Position numbers and translations under genes: made by a program. Positions 38,253-46,918 of a stretch of DNA of 64,000 nucleotides are shown here, piece after piece (the first letter of the stretch is position 1; each line of letters begins with the position of its first letter). The stretch is from the NCBI RefSeq assembly GCF_025397915.1, contig NZ_JALIDZ010000004.1:248001-312000 (forward strand). The letters are read 5' to 3'. The notes beneath the pieces are model-generated. The model had not been told where the DNA came from and made no database searches. It worked only from the letters and a program-made list of their open reading frames with translations. This DNA comes from Microbaculum marinisediminis. GTDB lineage: Bacteria; Pseudomonadota; Alphaproteobacteria; Rhizobiales; Tepidamorphaceae.

Positions 38253-39605
38253 CTACAGCCGCTGGCTGCCGGTCCCGAACTCGGGATAGGCCTCGACGCC
38301 GATCTCGGCCAGGTCGAGGCCGTTGGCCTCTTCCTCCTCGCCGACCCGGATGCCGACGGTGGCCTTGAGGATCGTCCACACGATCGCCGAGGCGACGAAG
38401 GTGAAGGCGCCGATGGCGACGATGCCGATGATCTGGGTGCCGAAGCCGGTCTCGGCGTTGGTGATCGGCACCGCCAGCGTGCCCCAGATGCCGGCGACCA
38501 GGTGCACCGGAATGGCGCCGACGACATCGTCGATCTTCAGCCGGTCGAGCAGCGGGACGACGATGACGACGATGATGCCGCCGATGCCGCCGATGATCAG
38601 CGCCATGAACAGGCTGGGCGCCAGCGGCTCGGCGGTGATCGAGACCAGTCCGGCGAGCGCGCCGTTGACGGCCATGGTGACGTCGACCTTCTTGTAGATC
38701 AGCTGGGTGAGCAGCATCGCGGCGATGACGCCGGCGGCGGCGGCCATGTTGGTGTTGACGAAGATGCGCGACACCGCCGAGGCGTCGGCCGCGGAGCCCA
38801 GGGCGAGCTGCGAGCCGCCGTTGAAGCCGAACCAGCCGAGCCACAGGATCATCGCGCCGAGCATGACGAGCGGCATCGACGAGCCGGGGATCGGGTGGAC
38901 CTTGCCGTCGGCGCCGAACTTGCCCTTGCGCGCGCCGAGCAGGATGGCGCCGGAGAGCGCCGCCCAGCCGCCGACCGAATGCACGATCGTCGAGCCGGCG
39001 AAATCGGAGAAGCCGAGCTCGCTGAGCCAGCCGCCGCCCCACTGCCAGGAGCCCGTGATCGGGTAGAAGATGCCGGTCAGGATCACGGTGAAGATGAGGA
39101 ACGGCCACAGCTTGATGCGCTCGGCCAGCGTGCCGGAGACGATCGAGGCGGTGGTGGCGCAGAACACCAGCTGGAAGAAGAAGTCCGAGGCCGCCGAATA
39201 GTCGCCGGGATCGGCGTCCGGGGCCGGGATCATCTTCGGCAGGAAGGAGCCAATATAGCCGCCGTCGACGCCGTCGTACATCAGGTTGTAGCCGACGATC
39301 CAGAACATGATGGTGGCCACCGAGTACAGCGCGATGTTCTTCACGAGCTGCATCGAGACATTCTTGGTGCGCACCATGCCGGCTTCGAGCATCGTGAAGC
39401 CGGCCGCCATGAACATCACCAGGAAGCCGGTGACCAGGAACAGGAAGGTGTTGAAGATGTAGGCCGTCTCGGCGGATACGCCGGTGGCGGCCACCTCGGT
39501 CACCTCGACGGCGGTTTCCGTCGTCTGGGCGAGGCTCGGCTCGATCACGAGGGCGCTCAGTGTCGCGCCCCCGGCGAGAATGTAGAGTAGCTTACGCAGA
39601 TTCAT
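38253..39605 (-). CDS. amtB: Ammonium transporter AmtB (glnK-linked copy)
   Basis: 450-residue ammonium channel with an N-terminal signal (LYILAGGATLSALVIEPSLA), a longer periplasmic lead and eleven predicted membrane segments. Pore histidines occur in IVHSVGGWAALSG and AIPVHLVAGIWG. The loop FFFQLVFCATTASIVSGTLA is typical of the alphaproteobacterial glnK-linked Amt type. C-terminal EEEEANGLDLAEIGVEAYPE is the regulatory tail bound by GlnK. Start ATG 39605 lies 59 bases after glnK, so the two form an operon. Confidence 0.95.
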   Translation of the reverse strand: MNLRKLLYILAGGATLSALVIEPSLAQTTETAVEVTEVAATGVSAETAYIFNTFLFLVTGFLVMFMAAGFTMLEAGMVRTKNVSMQLVKNIALYSVATIMFWIVGYNLMYDGVDGGYIGSFLPKMIPAPDADPGDYSAASDFFFQLVFCATTASIVSGTLAERIKLWPFLIFTVILTGIFYPITGSWQWGGGWLSELGFSDFAGSTIVHSVGGWAALSGAILLGARKGKFGADGKVHPIPGSSMPLVMLGAMILWLGWFGFNGGSQLALGSAADASAVSRIFVNTNMAAAAGVIAAMLLTQLIYKKVDVTMAVNGALAGLVSITAEPLAPSLFMALIIGGIGGIIVVIVVPLLDRLKIDDVVGAIPVHLVAGIWGTLAVPITNAETGFGTQIIGIVAIGAFTFVASAIVWTILKATVGIRVGEEEEANGLDLAEIGVEAYPEFGTGSQRL

Positions 39606-39664
39606 CGGATCTGATCCCCTGAACAATCTGTTTCGCGGGTTTTTCGACGCCCTGGGGCCGCGCC

Positions 39665-40243
<579 letters not shown>

Positions 40244-40315
40244 TTAGGCGCGATATAAGGTGTGTATAAAATATAGGCAGAGCGTTTGCGGGGCGGGAAA
40301 GCGCCGAATTCTGAA

Positions 40316-41185
40316 TCACGTGTCCCGCGTCACCTGGCGAATCAGGCCTTCCTGAACGGTGGAGGCGACGAGGGTGCCGTCGCGGGTGAAGATCAGGCCG
40401 CGATTGAAACCGCGCGCGCCCTGGCTCGACGGGCTGTCCTCGGCGTAGAGCAGCCAGTCGTCGAACTTGCAGGGGCGGTGGAACCACATGGCGTGGTCCA
40501 GGCTGGCGACCATCATGTCGGGCTCGAAGACGCTGCGGCCATGGGCCACCAGCGAGGTGTCGAGCAGCGTCATGTCGGAGGCGTAGGCGAGCGCGCAGCG
40601 CTGGATCTCCGGCGAATCGGGCAGCGGTGCGGTGGCGCGGAACCAGAGCTGCTGATACGGCTCCTTCTTCGGCGCGCCGAGATAGCGCGACAGATCGACC
40701 GGCCGGAACTCGATCGGTCGCTCGCGCTGCCAGTATTTCAGGATCGGCTCGGGAATCATGTCGGGGAACTTGGAGACGAGTTCGGCTTCGCCGGGCAGGG
40801 TCTCGGGCTGCGGCACGTCGGGCATCTCGAACTGATGGTCGAGGCCGGGCTCGTCGAGGTGAAAGGAACAGGACATGGAGAAGATGGCGCGGCCGTGCTG
40901 GATCGCGACGACGCGCCGGGTGGTGAAGCTGCCGCCGTCGCGGATGCGCTCGACCTCGTAGATGATCGGCACCTTGGGATCGCCGCCGAGCATGAAATAG
41001 CCGTGCAGCGAATGGGCGAGCCGGCTCGCGTCCACCGTCCGGGAGGCGGCGACGAGCGCCTGGCCGATCACCTGGCCGCCATAGACGCGCTGCCAGCCGT
41101 CCTGCGGGCTGCGACCGCGAAACAGGTTGTCCTCGAGCCGTTCAAGGTCGAGGATCGAAATCAGGTTCTTGACCGCAGTCGACAT
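40316..41185 (-). CDS. tesB: Acyl-CoA thioesterase II
   Basis: 289-residue double-hotdog thioesterase that hydrolyses medium- and long-chain acyl-CoAs. Seen: N-terminal FRGRSPQDGWQRVYGGQVIGQAL, FTTRRVVAIQHGRAIFSMS, and in the second hotdog SLDHAMWFHRP (catalytic Asp region) and FTRDGTLVASTVQEGLIR (Thr and Gln region). Start ATG 41185 fits the family length (about 286). Divergent from ubiH with a 100-base gap. Confidence 0.93.
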   Translation of the reverse strand: MSTAVKNLISILDLERLEDNLFRGRSPQDGWQRVYGGQVIGQALVAASRTVDASRLAHSLHGYFMLGGDPKVPIIYEVERIRDGGSFTTRRVVAIQHGRAIFSMSCSFHLDEPGLDHQFEMPDVPQPETLPGEAELVSKFPDMIPEPILKYWQRERPIEFRPVDLSRYLGAPKKEPYQQLWFRATAPLPDSPEIQRCALAYASDMTLLDTSLVAHGRSVFEPDMMVASLDHAMWFHRPCKFDDWLLYAEDSPSSQGARGFNRGLIFTRDGTLVASTVQEGLIRQVTRDT

Positions 41186-41285
41186 GCGCTTACACCCTCC
41201 GGACGATGCGCGAAGGTGCCGGGGGTGCCGCCGCCAAGTCAAGTGAGCGCGCGCTGAACACGGGTCCATTCGGGGCAGAGCTGCC

Positions 41286-42497
41286 ATGAGCGAATTCGAT
41301 ATCACCATCGCCGGGGCCGGATACGCGGGCCGCGTGCTGGCGCTGGCGCTGCAACGGACAAGCGGGGTCGACCTCGAAATCGGCCTGGTCGACGCCGCCC
41401 CGGCGCATATCGCGCCTAACGACACCCGCGCCTACGCGATGGCCGCGAGCACGGTGCGGATGCTGGAGGAGCTCGGCATCTGGCAGCGGCTCGACGGCAG
41501 GACGCAGGTCTGCACCGCCATGCCGATCACCGACAGCCGCGCCGCCGAACTGGTGCGCCCGGTATTCCTGACGATCGCCGGCACGGTCGGCGAGGGCGAG
41601 CCGTTTGCCCATTTCGTCGATGGCCGCGACCTGCAGCGGGCGATCCTGGAGGCGAGCGACGAGGCCGGGCTGGCGGTCGAGAACGACTTTTCCGTTGATG
41701 GCGTCTCGGTCGACACCTATGGCGTGCGGATCGCCGGCGAAGCGGTGTCCTCGCGGCTTCTGGTCGGCGCCGACGGGGCCCGGTCCGCGGTGCGCAAGGC
41801 GGCCGGCATCCGCACCGTTGGCTGGTCCTACGGCCAGGCCGCCATCATCACCATCATCGAGACGGAAGTCCCGCATGACGGCGAGGCGATCCAGCACTTC
41901 CTGCCCGGGGGGCCGTTCGCCATGCTGCCGCTGCCCGGCAACCGGCGCGGCATCGTCTGGACCGAGGCGTCGGACGAGGCAGCCCGGCTCGCCCGCCTGG
42001 ATCCCGACGGCTTCCTCGCGGAACTGGAACAGCGCGCGGGGCCGGAGGTCGGCGACATCGCCGTCGTCGAGGCGCCGCGCGTTCATCCGCTCGACCTGAT
42101 CCTGGCCCGCGCCTTCGTCGCCCCGCGCATCGCGCTCGTGGGCGATGCCGCCCACCGGCTGCATCCGCTGGCGGGTCTCGGCCTCAACATGGGGCTGCGC
42201 GACGTCGCGGCGCTGGCGCAGGTCGTTGCCGAGGCGGCGCGGCGCGGCGAGGACATCGGCGCGCTGACGGTGCTGGAGCGCTACCAGCGCTGGCGGCGGT
42301 TCGACACGGTGCAGCTTGCGGTCGCCACCGACGCCATCAACCGGCTGTTCTCGAACGATCTCGGGCCCCTGAGGGCGCTGCGTGACGTTGGCCTCGGCCT
42401 CGTCGACCGGATCGCGCCGCTGAAAAAGCTGTTCGTGACGGAAGCCGCTGGCGACTCCGGCAGCGCGCCGCGCCTCATGCGCGGCGAACCGGTGTAA
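41286..42497 (+). CDS. ubiH: UbiH/UbiF/VisC/COQ6-family FAD-dependent hydroxylase
   Basis: 403-residue flavoprotein monooxygenase of ubiquinone synthesis. The FAD loop is near the start (ITIAGAGYAGR), with the DG motif (LLVGADGARS) and the GD motif (ALVGDAAHRLHPLAGLGLNMG) later in order. Which ring position it hydroxylates (C5, C6 or C1; UbiH, UbiI, UbiF, UbiL types) cannot be told here; alphaproteobacteria often use broad-specificity members. The tesB-ubiH pair is next to the nitrogen genes, as in Brucella and Rhizobium. Confidence 0.9.
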   Translation: MSEFDITIAGAGYAGRVLALALQRTSGVDLEIGLVDAAPAHIAPNDTRAYAMAASTVRMLEELGIWQRLDGRTQVCTAMPITDSRAAELVRPVFLTIAGTVGEGEPFAHFVDGRDLQRAILEASDEAGLAVENDFSVDGVSVDTYGVRIAGEAVSSRLLVGADGARSAVRKAAGIRTVGWSYGQAAIITIIETEVPHDGEAIQHFLPGGPFAMLPLPGNRRGIVWTEASDEAARLARLDPDGFLAELEQRAGPEVGDIAVVEAPRVHPLDLILARAFVAPRIALVGDAAHRLHPLAGLGLNMGLRDVAALAQVVAEAARRGEDIGALTVLERYQRWRRFDTVQLAVATDAINRLFSNDLGPLRALRDVGLGLVDRIAPLKKLFVTEAAGDSGSAPRLMRGEPV

Positions 42498-42523
42498 GGC
42501 TTCAAGCCCGTCTCACGCCGCTC

Positions 42524-42543
42524 ATCCCCGCGCAGGCGGGGAT
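42524..42543. repeat. Palindrome ATCCCCGC-GCAG-GCGGGGAT
   Basis: Perfect eight-base inverted repeat, first of four extragenic palindromes in the 442-base gap 42498-42939. This gap shows no gene. Confidence 0.75.
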
Positions 42544-42637
42544 CGGCCTGATTGCGGCACGGCCGGACCCCATCGCCCCCCGATTCCTCCCTTCGCGGGA
42601 CTGACCGGGGACAGCGCAGCGTCACACTCCGGCTGTC

Positions 42638-42660
42638 ATTGCCGGACTTGTTCCGGCAAT
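42638..42660. repeat. Palindrome ATTGCCGGA-CTTGT-TCCGGCAAT
   Basis: Perfect nine-base inverted repeat with a five-base loop. Same family as 27769 and 62852. Confidence 0.75.
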
Positions 42661-42696
42661 CCATGAACCCGAACGGTGACGAATGCAGTCATGGGT

Positions 42697-42715
42697 GCCC
42701 GGAACAAGTCCGGCC
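42697..42715. repeat. Imperfect palindrome GCCCGGA-ACAAG-TCCGGCC
   Basis: Variant of the previous element in reverse orientation, 37 bases after it; the pair could fold into one longer structure. Confidence 0.65.
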
Positions 42716-42760
42716 ATGACGGTCGTCGCTCGTGGCGCTGCTTCCGCTCGTGTTCGCGGC

Positions 42761-42783
42761 ATCACCCCGGCGAAGGCGGGGAT
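42761..42783. repeat. Palindrome with ATCACCCCGGCGAAGGCGGGGAT
   Basis: Related to the 42524 element; typical of GTCATCCCCGCGAAAGCGGGGA repeats in alphaproteobacteria. Confidence 0.65.
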
Positions 42784-42939
42784 CCAGTATCCGCCGGCCA
42801 GTATCCACTGGGCTGTCGGCCCCGGCACACGATACGCTGTGCGCCATCGGCTCAGACCAGCGGCCGCTTGCCGAGATCGGAATAGAAGCGGAACAGATAG
42901 CCGCCCGGGCCCTAAACCCGGAGCTGGCGATCGCGAGTT

Positions 42940-43146
42940 CTATGGCTTCCGCCTGAGCTCGTCCTCGTCGAGCTGCCGGGCTTCCTCCGCCAGCATGATC
43001 GGGATGCCGTCGCGGATCGGGTAGGCGAGCTTGGCGGCGCGGCTGATCAGTTCCTGGCGCTCCGCATCGTATTCGAGCACCGTCTTGGTCAGCGGGCAGA
43101 CGAGGATTTCCAGGAGCTTGGGGTCGATCGAGGTGCGCGCGGTCAT
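42940..43146 (-). CDS. Trm112/UPF0434-family small protein
   Basis: 68-residue protein of the Trm112p/UPF0434 (YcaR-like) family: [20 protein letters not shown] and [18 protein letters not shown]. Trm112 in eukaryotes activates methyltransferases; bacterial members are small partners of unknown clients. Only one of the zinc-binding cysteines is present (VCP). Start ATG 43146 ([10 protein letters not shown]) gives the usual length. It follows the LON-domain gene 10 bases downstream, so probably cotranscribed. Confidence 0.9.
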   Translation of the reverse strand: MTARTSIDPKLLEILVCPLTKTVLEYDAERQELISRAAKLAYPIRDGIPIMLAEEARQLDEDELRRKP

Positions 43147-43156
43147 TTCAACGTCT

Positions 43157-43834
43157 CTATTGCAGGGAGGGGCCGGGCTCGTCGCCGGCACGCGCCAGCG
43201 CCATCTCGGTGACCGCGATCAGCACCTCGGCGCGGGTGTTGAGATCGGCGGCCTCCAGCAGCGCCTGCTTTTCGCGCGGGCCGTAGGGGCTGAGCATGGA
43301 CAGGGCGTTGACTAGCGTCTCGTTGGAGGCGCGGTTGATCGATTCCCAGTCGGTCTCCATCTCGTTGGCCTCGAGGAAATCACGCAGGGTGGCCAGCAGC
43401 TTGTCGCGGTCGACGGCCTCCTCGCCCTGATGGGCGGCGAAATCGGCGGCGAACGGCTCCGCGGTAACGCGGCACTGGCGATACGGCGTGTCGACGTCGG
43501 CCTCCTCGACCACGCGGAAGCGCACGATCCCGGTTAGGGTGACGAGGTAGCGGCCGTCGCCGGTTTCCTGAAACGCCGTCAGCCGGCCGGCGCAGCCGAT
43601 CTGCGACAGCGCCGGAGGATCGGACTCGTCGACGCCGTCGGGCCCGATATACGGCTGGATCATGCCGATCAGCCGGTCGCCGGCCAAAACGTCGTCGATC
43701 ATGGCGAGATAGCGCGGCTCGAAGATGTTGAGCGGCAACTCGCCGCGCGGCAGCAGCAGCGCCCCGGCAAGCGGAAACACCGGGATCACCGGCGGCAGGT
43801 CGCCGGGGGCATGGTAGCCTTTGCTGATCGCCAT
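43157..43834 (-). CDS. LON peptidase N-terminal (substrate-binding) domain protein
   Basis: 225-residue free-standing Lon N-domain protein (PF02190 type), without ATPase or protease parts. Motifs: [64 protein letters not shown]. Function is unknown; the domain binds unfolded segments in Lon. It sits between the thioredoxin-TPR gene and the Trm112-like gene, all leftward with short gaps, which is a common order in Hyphomicrobiales. Confidence 0.92.
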   Translation of the reverse strand: MAISKGYHAPGDLPPVIPVFPLAGALLLPRGELPLNIFEPRYLAMIDDVLAGDRLIGMIQPYIGPDGVDESDPPALSQIGCAGRLTAFQETGDGRYLVTLTGIVRFRVVEEADVDTPYRQCRVTAEPFAADFAAHQGEEAVDRDKLLATLRDFLEANEMETDWESINRASNETLVNALSMLSPYGPREKQALLEAADLNTRAEVLIAVTEMALARAGDEPGPSLQ

Positions 43835-43856
43835 CCGCCGGCCTCCCGACCGGGCT

Positions 43857-44792
43857 CTACGAGAACAGCACCGAGGACAGCTTACGCCGCGCCTCGATCG
43901 TCATCGGGTCCATCGGCCCCCAGGCCTCGAAGAACTGCAGCAGCTGCTTGCGGGCGGCCTCGTCGTTCCAGTCGCGCTTGCGGCGGATGATCTCGATGAG
44001 GTGGTTGACCGCGTCCTCGCGGTCGCCGCGCGCATTCAGCGCCAGGGCCAGGTCGAAGCGGGCCTGGTGGTCGTTGCCGTCGGCCTCGAGCCGCTGGGCC
44101 AACTCGCCGAGATCGCCGATGTCGGCTGTCTGCTCGGCCAGGTCGAGCGCCGCCTTGGCGCCGGCCACCAGCGGGTCGGCCTCCTTGCCGGGCGGCACCA
44201 GCGCCAGCGTCTGGCGGGCGCGGTCGAGCTCGCCGGAGGCGATCAGGCACCGGGTGAGGCCGGAAATCGCGGCGAGGTTCTCGCGGTCCTCCTGGAGCAC
44301 GGCGGCGTAGATCTCGGCGGCGCCGGCGACGTCGCCCTCGTCGAAGGCAGCCTGCGCCGAAGCGAGCACGTCCTCGAGCCCGGCTTCCTCCGGCGTCGGC
44401 CCGGCGATGCGGGCGATGAACTCCTTGATCTGGCTTTCCGGCAGCGCGCCCATGAAGCCGTCGACCGGGCGGCCGTCGACGAAGGCGAACACGGCGGGAA
44501 TCGACTGGACGCCCATCTGCTGGGCGATGGCGGGATGCTCGTCGATGTTCATCTTGACGAGCTTCACCTGGCCCTTGGCCTCGGTGACGACCTTCTCGAT
44601 CATCGGGCCGAGTTGCTTGCAGGGGCCGCACCAGGGCGCCCAGAAATCGACGAGAACCGGCTGGTTCCGCGATTCCTCCACGACGTCCTTCATGAAGTCC
44701 TGGGTGGTGGTGTCCTTGATGAGGCCGCCGGGCGCGCCGCCATTGGGGCCGCCGCCGTTGCCACCGCCGGGTGCGAGCGATGAAAGATCCAT
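43857..44792 (-). CDS. CnoX-type thioredoxin with TPR domain (YbbN-like)
   Basis: 311-residue protein: a Gly/Pro-rich start, a thioredoxin domain with active site WCGPC (residues 54-58), and a C-terminal tetratricopeptide region (about 150-310: LASAQAAFDEGDVAGAAEI, ARFDLALALNARGDREDAVN). E. coli CnoX is a chaperone-redox protein that protects GroEL substrates from oxidation and lacks redox activity; this one keeps both cysteines, so it can be redox-active. Start ATG 44792 is chosen as the frame upstream is Arg-rich shadow. Confidence 0.92.
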   Translation of the reverse strand: MDLSSLAPGGGNGGGPNGGAPGGLIKDTTTQDFMKDVVEESRNQPVLVDFWAPWCGPCKQLGPMIEKVVTEAKGQVKLVKMNIDEHPAIAQQMGVQSIPAVFAFVDGRPVDGFMGALPESQIKEFIARIAGPTPEEAGLEDVLASAQAAFDEGDVAGAAEIYAAVLQEDRENLAAISGLTRCLIASGELDRARQTLALVPPGKEADPLVAGAKAALDLAEQTADIGDLGELAQRLEADGNDHQARFDLALALNARGDREDAVNHLIEIIRRKRDWNDEAARKQLLQFFEAWGPMDPMTIEARRKLSSVLFS

Positions 44793-44917
44793 GTCTGAGC
44801 CGTCCTGTTGTTCGGTTTCCGAGGCCACGACACCGGCCGAGGCCGGTCCGGTCCGATTGGCGCCTAAGATGGGGCGTGACGCCGCCAAGTGCAAATCCGC
44901 CGCGCGGGCACGATCGG

Positions 44918-45427
44918 TCAGTCCGCCGCGTCTGCGCCCGAGACCGCGACGATGCGGGGCTCGTGGCCGCAATCCTTCAGGAAGGCGACCAGGTCGTCCC
45001 GGCGGATCGTTGTCGTCGCTTCGTTGGTGAGCGGGTGGAAATTGAGGAGGTCGTGCGCCATCAGCGCTTCGTCGAGGACGACGATGACGCGGCCGTCGCG
45101 ATCGTTGATCGCGCCGAACGGCGTCACCGAGCCGGGCTTCACGCCGAGCAGCGCCTCGAGCAGGTCGGGCTTGCCGAAGGACAGCCGCGCCGATCCGATG
45201 CGCGCATGCAGGCGCTTCAGGTCGATGTCCGCGTCCTCCTCCGCGACGACCAGCCAGACCTGGTCCTTCTTGTCCTTCAGGAACAGGTTCTTGGAATGCC
45301 CGCCGGCGATCCTGCCGCGCAGCGCCTGCGATTCGGCGACGGTGAACAGCGGCGGGTGCTCGACGGTGGTCGTCTCGATCCCGAGCGCGTCCAGGCGGGC
45401 GAAGAGATCGTCGGGGGAAAACGGCAT
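44918..45427 (-). CDS. Prolyl-tRNA editing protein (ProX/YbaK family)
   Basis: 169-residue free-standing trans-editing protein of the INS/YbaK superfamily, of the PrdX/ProXp-ala type that hydrolyses Ala-tRNA(Pro). Characteristic motifs: GGHSKNLFLKDKK (catalytic Lys region), FGKPDLLEALLGVKPGSVTP and GAINDRDGRVIVVLDEAL, and HPLTNEATTTI. Full length for the family. Start ATG 45427. It is upstream of tRNA-Gly on the opposite strand. Confidence 0.9.
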   Translation of the reverse strand: MPFSPDDLFARLDALGIETTTVEHPPLFTVAESQALRGRIAGGHSKNLFLKDKKDQVWLVVAEEDADIDLKRLHARIGSARLSFGKPDLLEALLGVKPGSVTPFGAINDRDGRVIVVLDEALMAHDLLNFHPLTNEATTTIRRDDLVAFLKDCGHEPRIVAVSGADAAD

Positions 45428-45530
45428 GAAATGCGGCGTCCTGGGCTGAGAAGTCGTCGTTCGACCGCTTCTAGAGACCGTGACGGATTATCACAATCCC
45501 ACCATTGCCCGCATTCGAACGCGAAGGCCA

Positions 45531-45559
45531 TTGCAATCGGTCCGGCTGTTGTGCATATA
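45531..45559 (+). promoter_or_regulatory. Likely promoter of tRNA-Gly
   Basis: TTGCAA (45531-45536), 17 bases, CATATA (45554-45559), followed by a GC-rich discriminator GGCGCCCG, as expected for stringently controlled stable-RNA promoters. Confidence 0.5.
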
Positions 45560-45592
45560 AGGCGCCCGAACGCCGGAAACGGCGACGCCAGA

Positions 45593-45667
45593 GCGGGCGT
45601 AGCTCAGGGGTAGAGCACAACCTTGCCAAGGTTGGGGTCGTGAGTTCGAATCTCATCGCCCGCTCCA
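45593..45667 (+). tRNA. tRNA-Gly (anticodon GCC)
   Basis: Acceptor stem GCGGGCG (45593-45599) pairs with CGCCCGC (45657-45663). The D-arm GCTCAGGGGTAGAGC, anticodon stem CAACC/GGTTG with loop TTGCCAA (anticodon GCC), and T-arm GTGAGTTCGAATCTCAT are complete. The discriminator is T (45664) and CCA is encoded (45665-45667). A stem-loop GGTGCGT-CGGAA-ACGCACC follows at 45702-45720 and may be part of a stop signal. Confidence 0.97.
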
Positions 45668-45838
45668 AATTTTCTCCAAAAATCTCGATTTCGGTATCGC
45701 GGGTGCGTCGGAAACGCACCTGAAACGCGTTTTCCGCCGCTGAAACGGTCCGGAAACAGCGCCGACATGCGACCGGAACCGGCCGCCGTTACGTCTTCGT
45801 TCCACAATCACGATTGCTGGATCACGGAGCGACACGCG

Positions 45839-46792
45839 ATGGCCAAGTACCGTAATGCCCTGCCGCAGATGTCGGGCGAGATGTTTCTGACCGACGGCGG
45901 GATCGAAACCTGCCTGATCTTCCACGACGGGCTGGAACTGCCCTATTTCGCCGCGTTCACGCTGCTCGACGGCGCCGCGGGCCGGCAGGCCCTGCGCGAC
46001 TATTTCGGCCGATACGCGCAGCTCGCCGTGGACGGCGGCCACGGGTTCATTCTCGAAAGCCCGACCTGGCGGGCCAGCGCCGACTGGGGCGAGAAGCTCG
46101 GCTACGACGCCGAGGCGATGGCGCGGGTGAACCGGGACGCGATCGCCCTGATGGCGGAGCTGCGCGATCGCCACGAGACGCCGGCGTCGAAATTCGTCGT
46201 CAGCGGCTGCATCGGTCCGCGCGGCGACGGCTACGATCCCGGCGCGCCGATGGATGCCGGGGAGGCGCGCGCCTATCACGGCGCCCAGATCGCGGCGTTC
46301 GCCGAGGCCGGGGCCGACATGGTCACCGCGATCACCATGACGAACGTTCCGGAAGCCACCGGACTGGCGCTTGCCGCGCGCGACGCCCGGATGCCCTGCG
46401 CGATCTCGTTCACGACCGAGACCGACGGGCGGCTGCCGTCGGGCGAGGCCCTCGGCGCGGCGGTGGCCGCCGTCGACGCGGCCACCGGCGACGGGCCGGC
46501 CTACTACATGATCAACTGCGCGCATCCGAGCCATTTCGAGGACGCGGTGACGGCCGGCGGGGCGTGGCGCGAGCGAGTGCGCGGCGTGCGCGCCAACGCC
46601 TCAACCAAAAGCCATGCCGAGCTCGACGAATCGGAGACCCTCGACGAGGGCGATCCGGATGATCTCGGCCGGCGCCTGCGCGCGCTCGCCCGGATCATGC
46701 CCAATCTCACCGTGTTCGGCGGCTGCTGCGGCACCGACCACCGGCACGTGGCGACAATCCGCGACGCCTGCGTGCAAGCGCGGGCGGCCTAG
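45839..46792 (+). CDS. Homocysteine S-methyltransferase family protein
   Basis: 317-residue barrel enzyme of the betaine-/homocysteine S-methyltransferase family. Zinc ligands are visible: Cys in MINCAHP and the CC pair in FGGCCGTDHRH. The N-terminal FLTDGGIETCLIF and LESPTWRASADW motifs are those of the subfamily that includes MmuM-like and YitJ-like proteins. The methyl donor could be S-methylmethionine, betaine or SAM; it cannot be told from sequence. Start ATG 45839 follows CGGAG; the upstream frame has no conservation. Confidence 0.9.
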   Translation: MAKYRNALPQMSGEMFLTDGGIETCLIFHDGLELPYFAAFTLLDGAAGRQALRDYFGRYAQLAVDGGHGFILESPTWRASADWGEKLGYDAEAMARVNRDAIALMAELRDRHETPASKFVVSGCIGPRGDGYDPGAPMDAGEARAYHGAQIAAFAEAGADMVTAITMTNVPEATGLALAARDARMPCAISFTTETDGRLPSGEALGAAVAAVDAATGDGPAYYMINCAHPSHFEDAVTAGGAWRERVRGVRANASTKSHAELDESETLDEGDPDDLGRRLRALARIMPNLTVFGGCCGTDHRHVATIRDACVQARAA

Positions 46793-46918
46793 CGGCCCGG
46801 TGGCCATCCGTCGGCGGCCGCTCTCCGGCGGCGGTCCCGGGGCTATTCGTAAGCATTTTGTTAACTCTAGAAGAGAAGCCGCTCTTTTCGCAGCACTAAA
46901 TGTATACGTTCCGCCATC

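Noticed and set aside
42498-42939. Small proteins in the gap between ubiH and the Trm112-like gene
   Set aside because: The open frames run through palindromic repeats, have no conserved motif and no ribosome binding site.
45668-45838. SAM- or SAH-type riboswitch upstream of the homocysteine methyltransferase gene
   Set aside because: There is a clear hairpin (45702-45720), but I could not match the conserved cores of SAM-I, SAM-II or SAH aptamers; it may only be a tRNA terminator.
46861-46880. TTGTTAAC upstream of the GGDEF/EAL gene as a CtrA site
   Set aside because: Only a half site (TTAAC) is present with no second TTAA at the required spacing.
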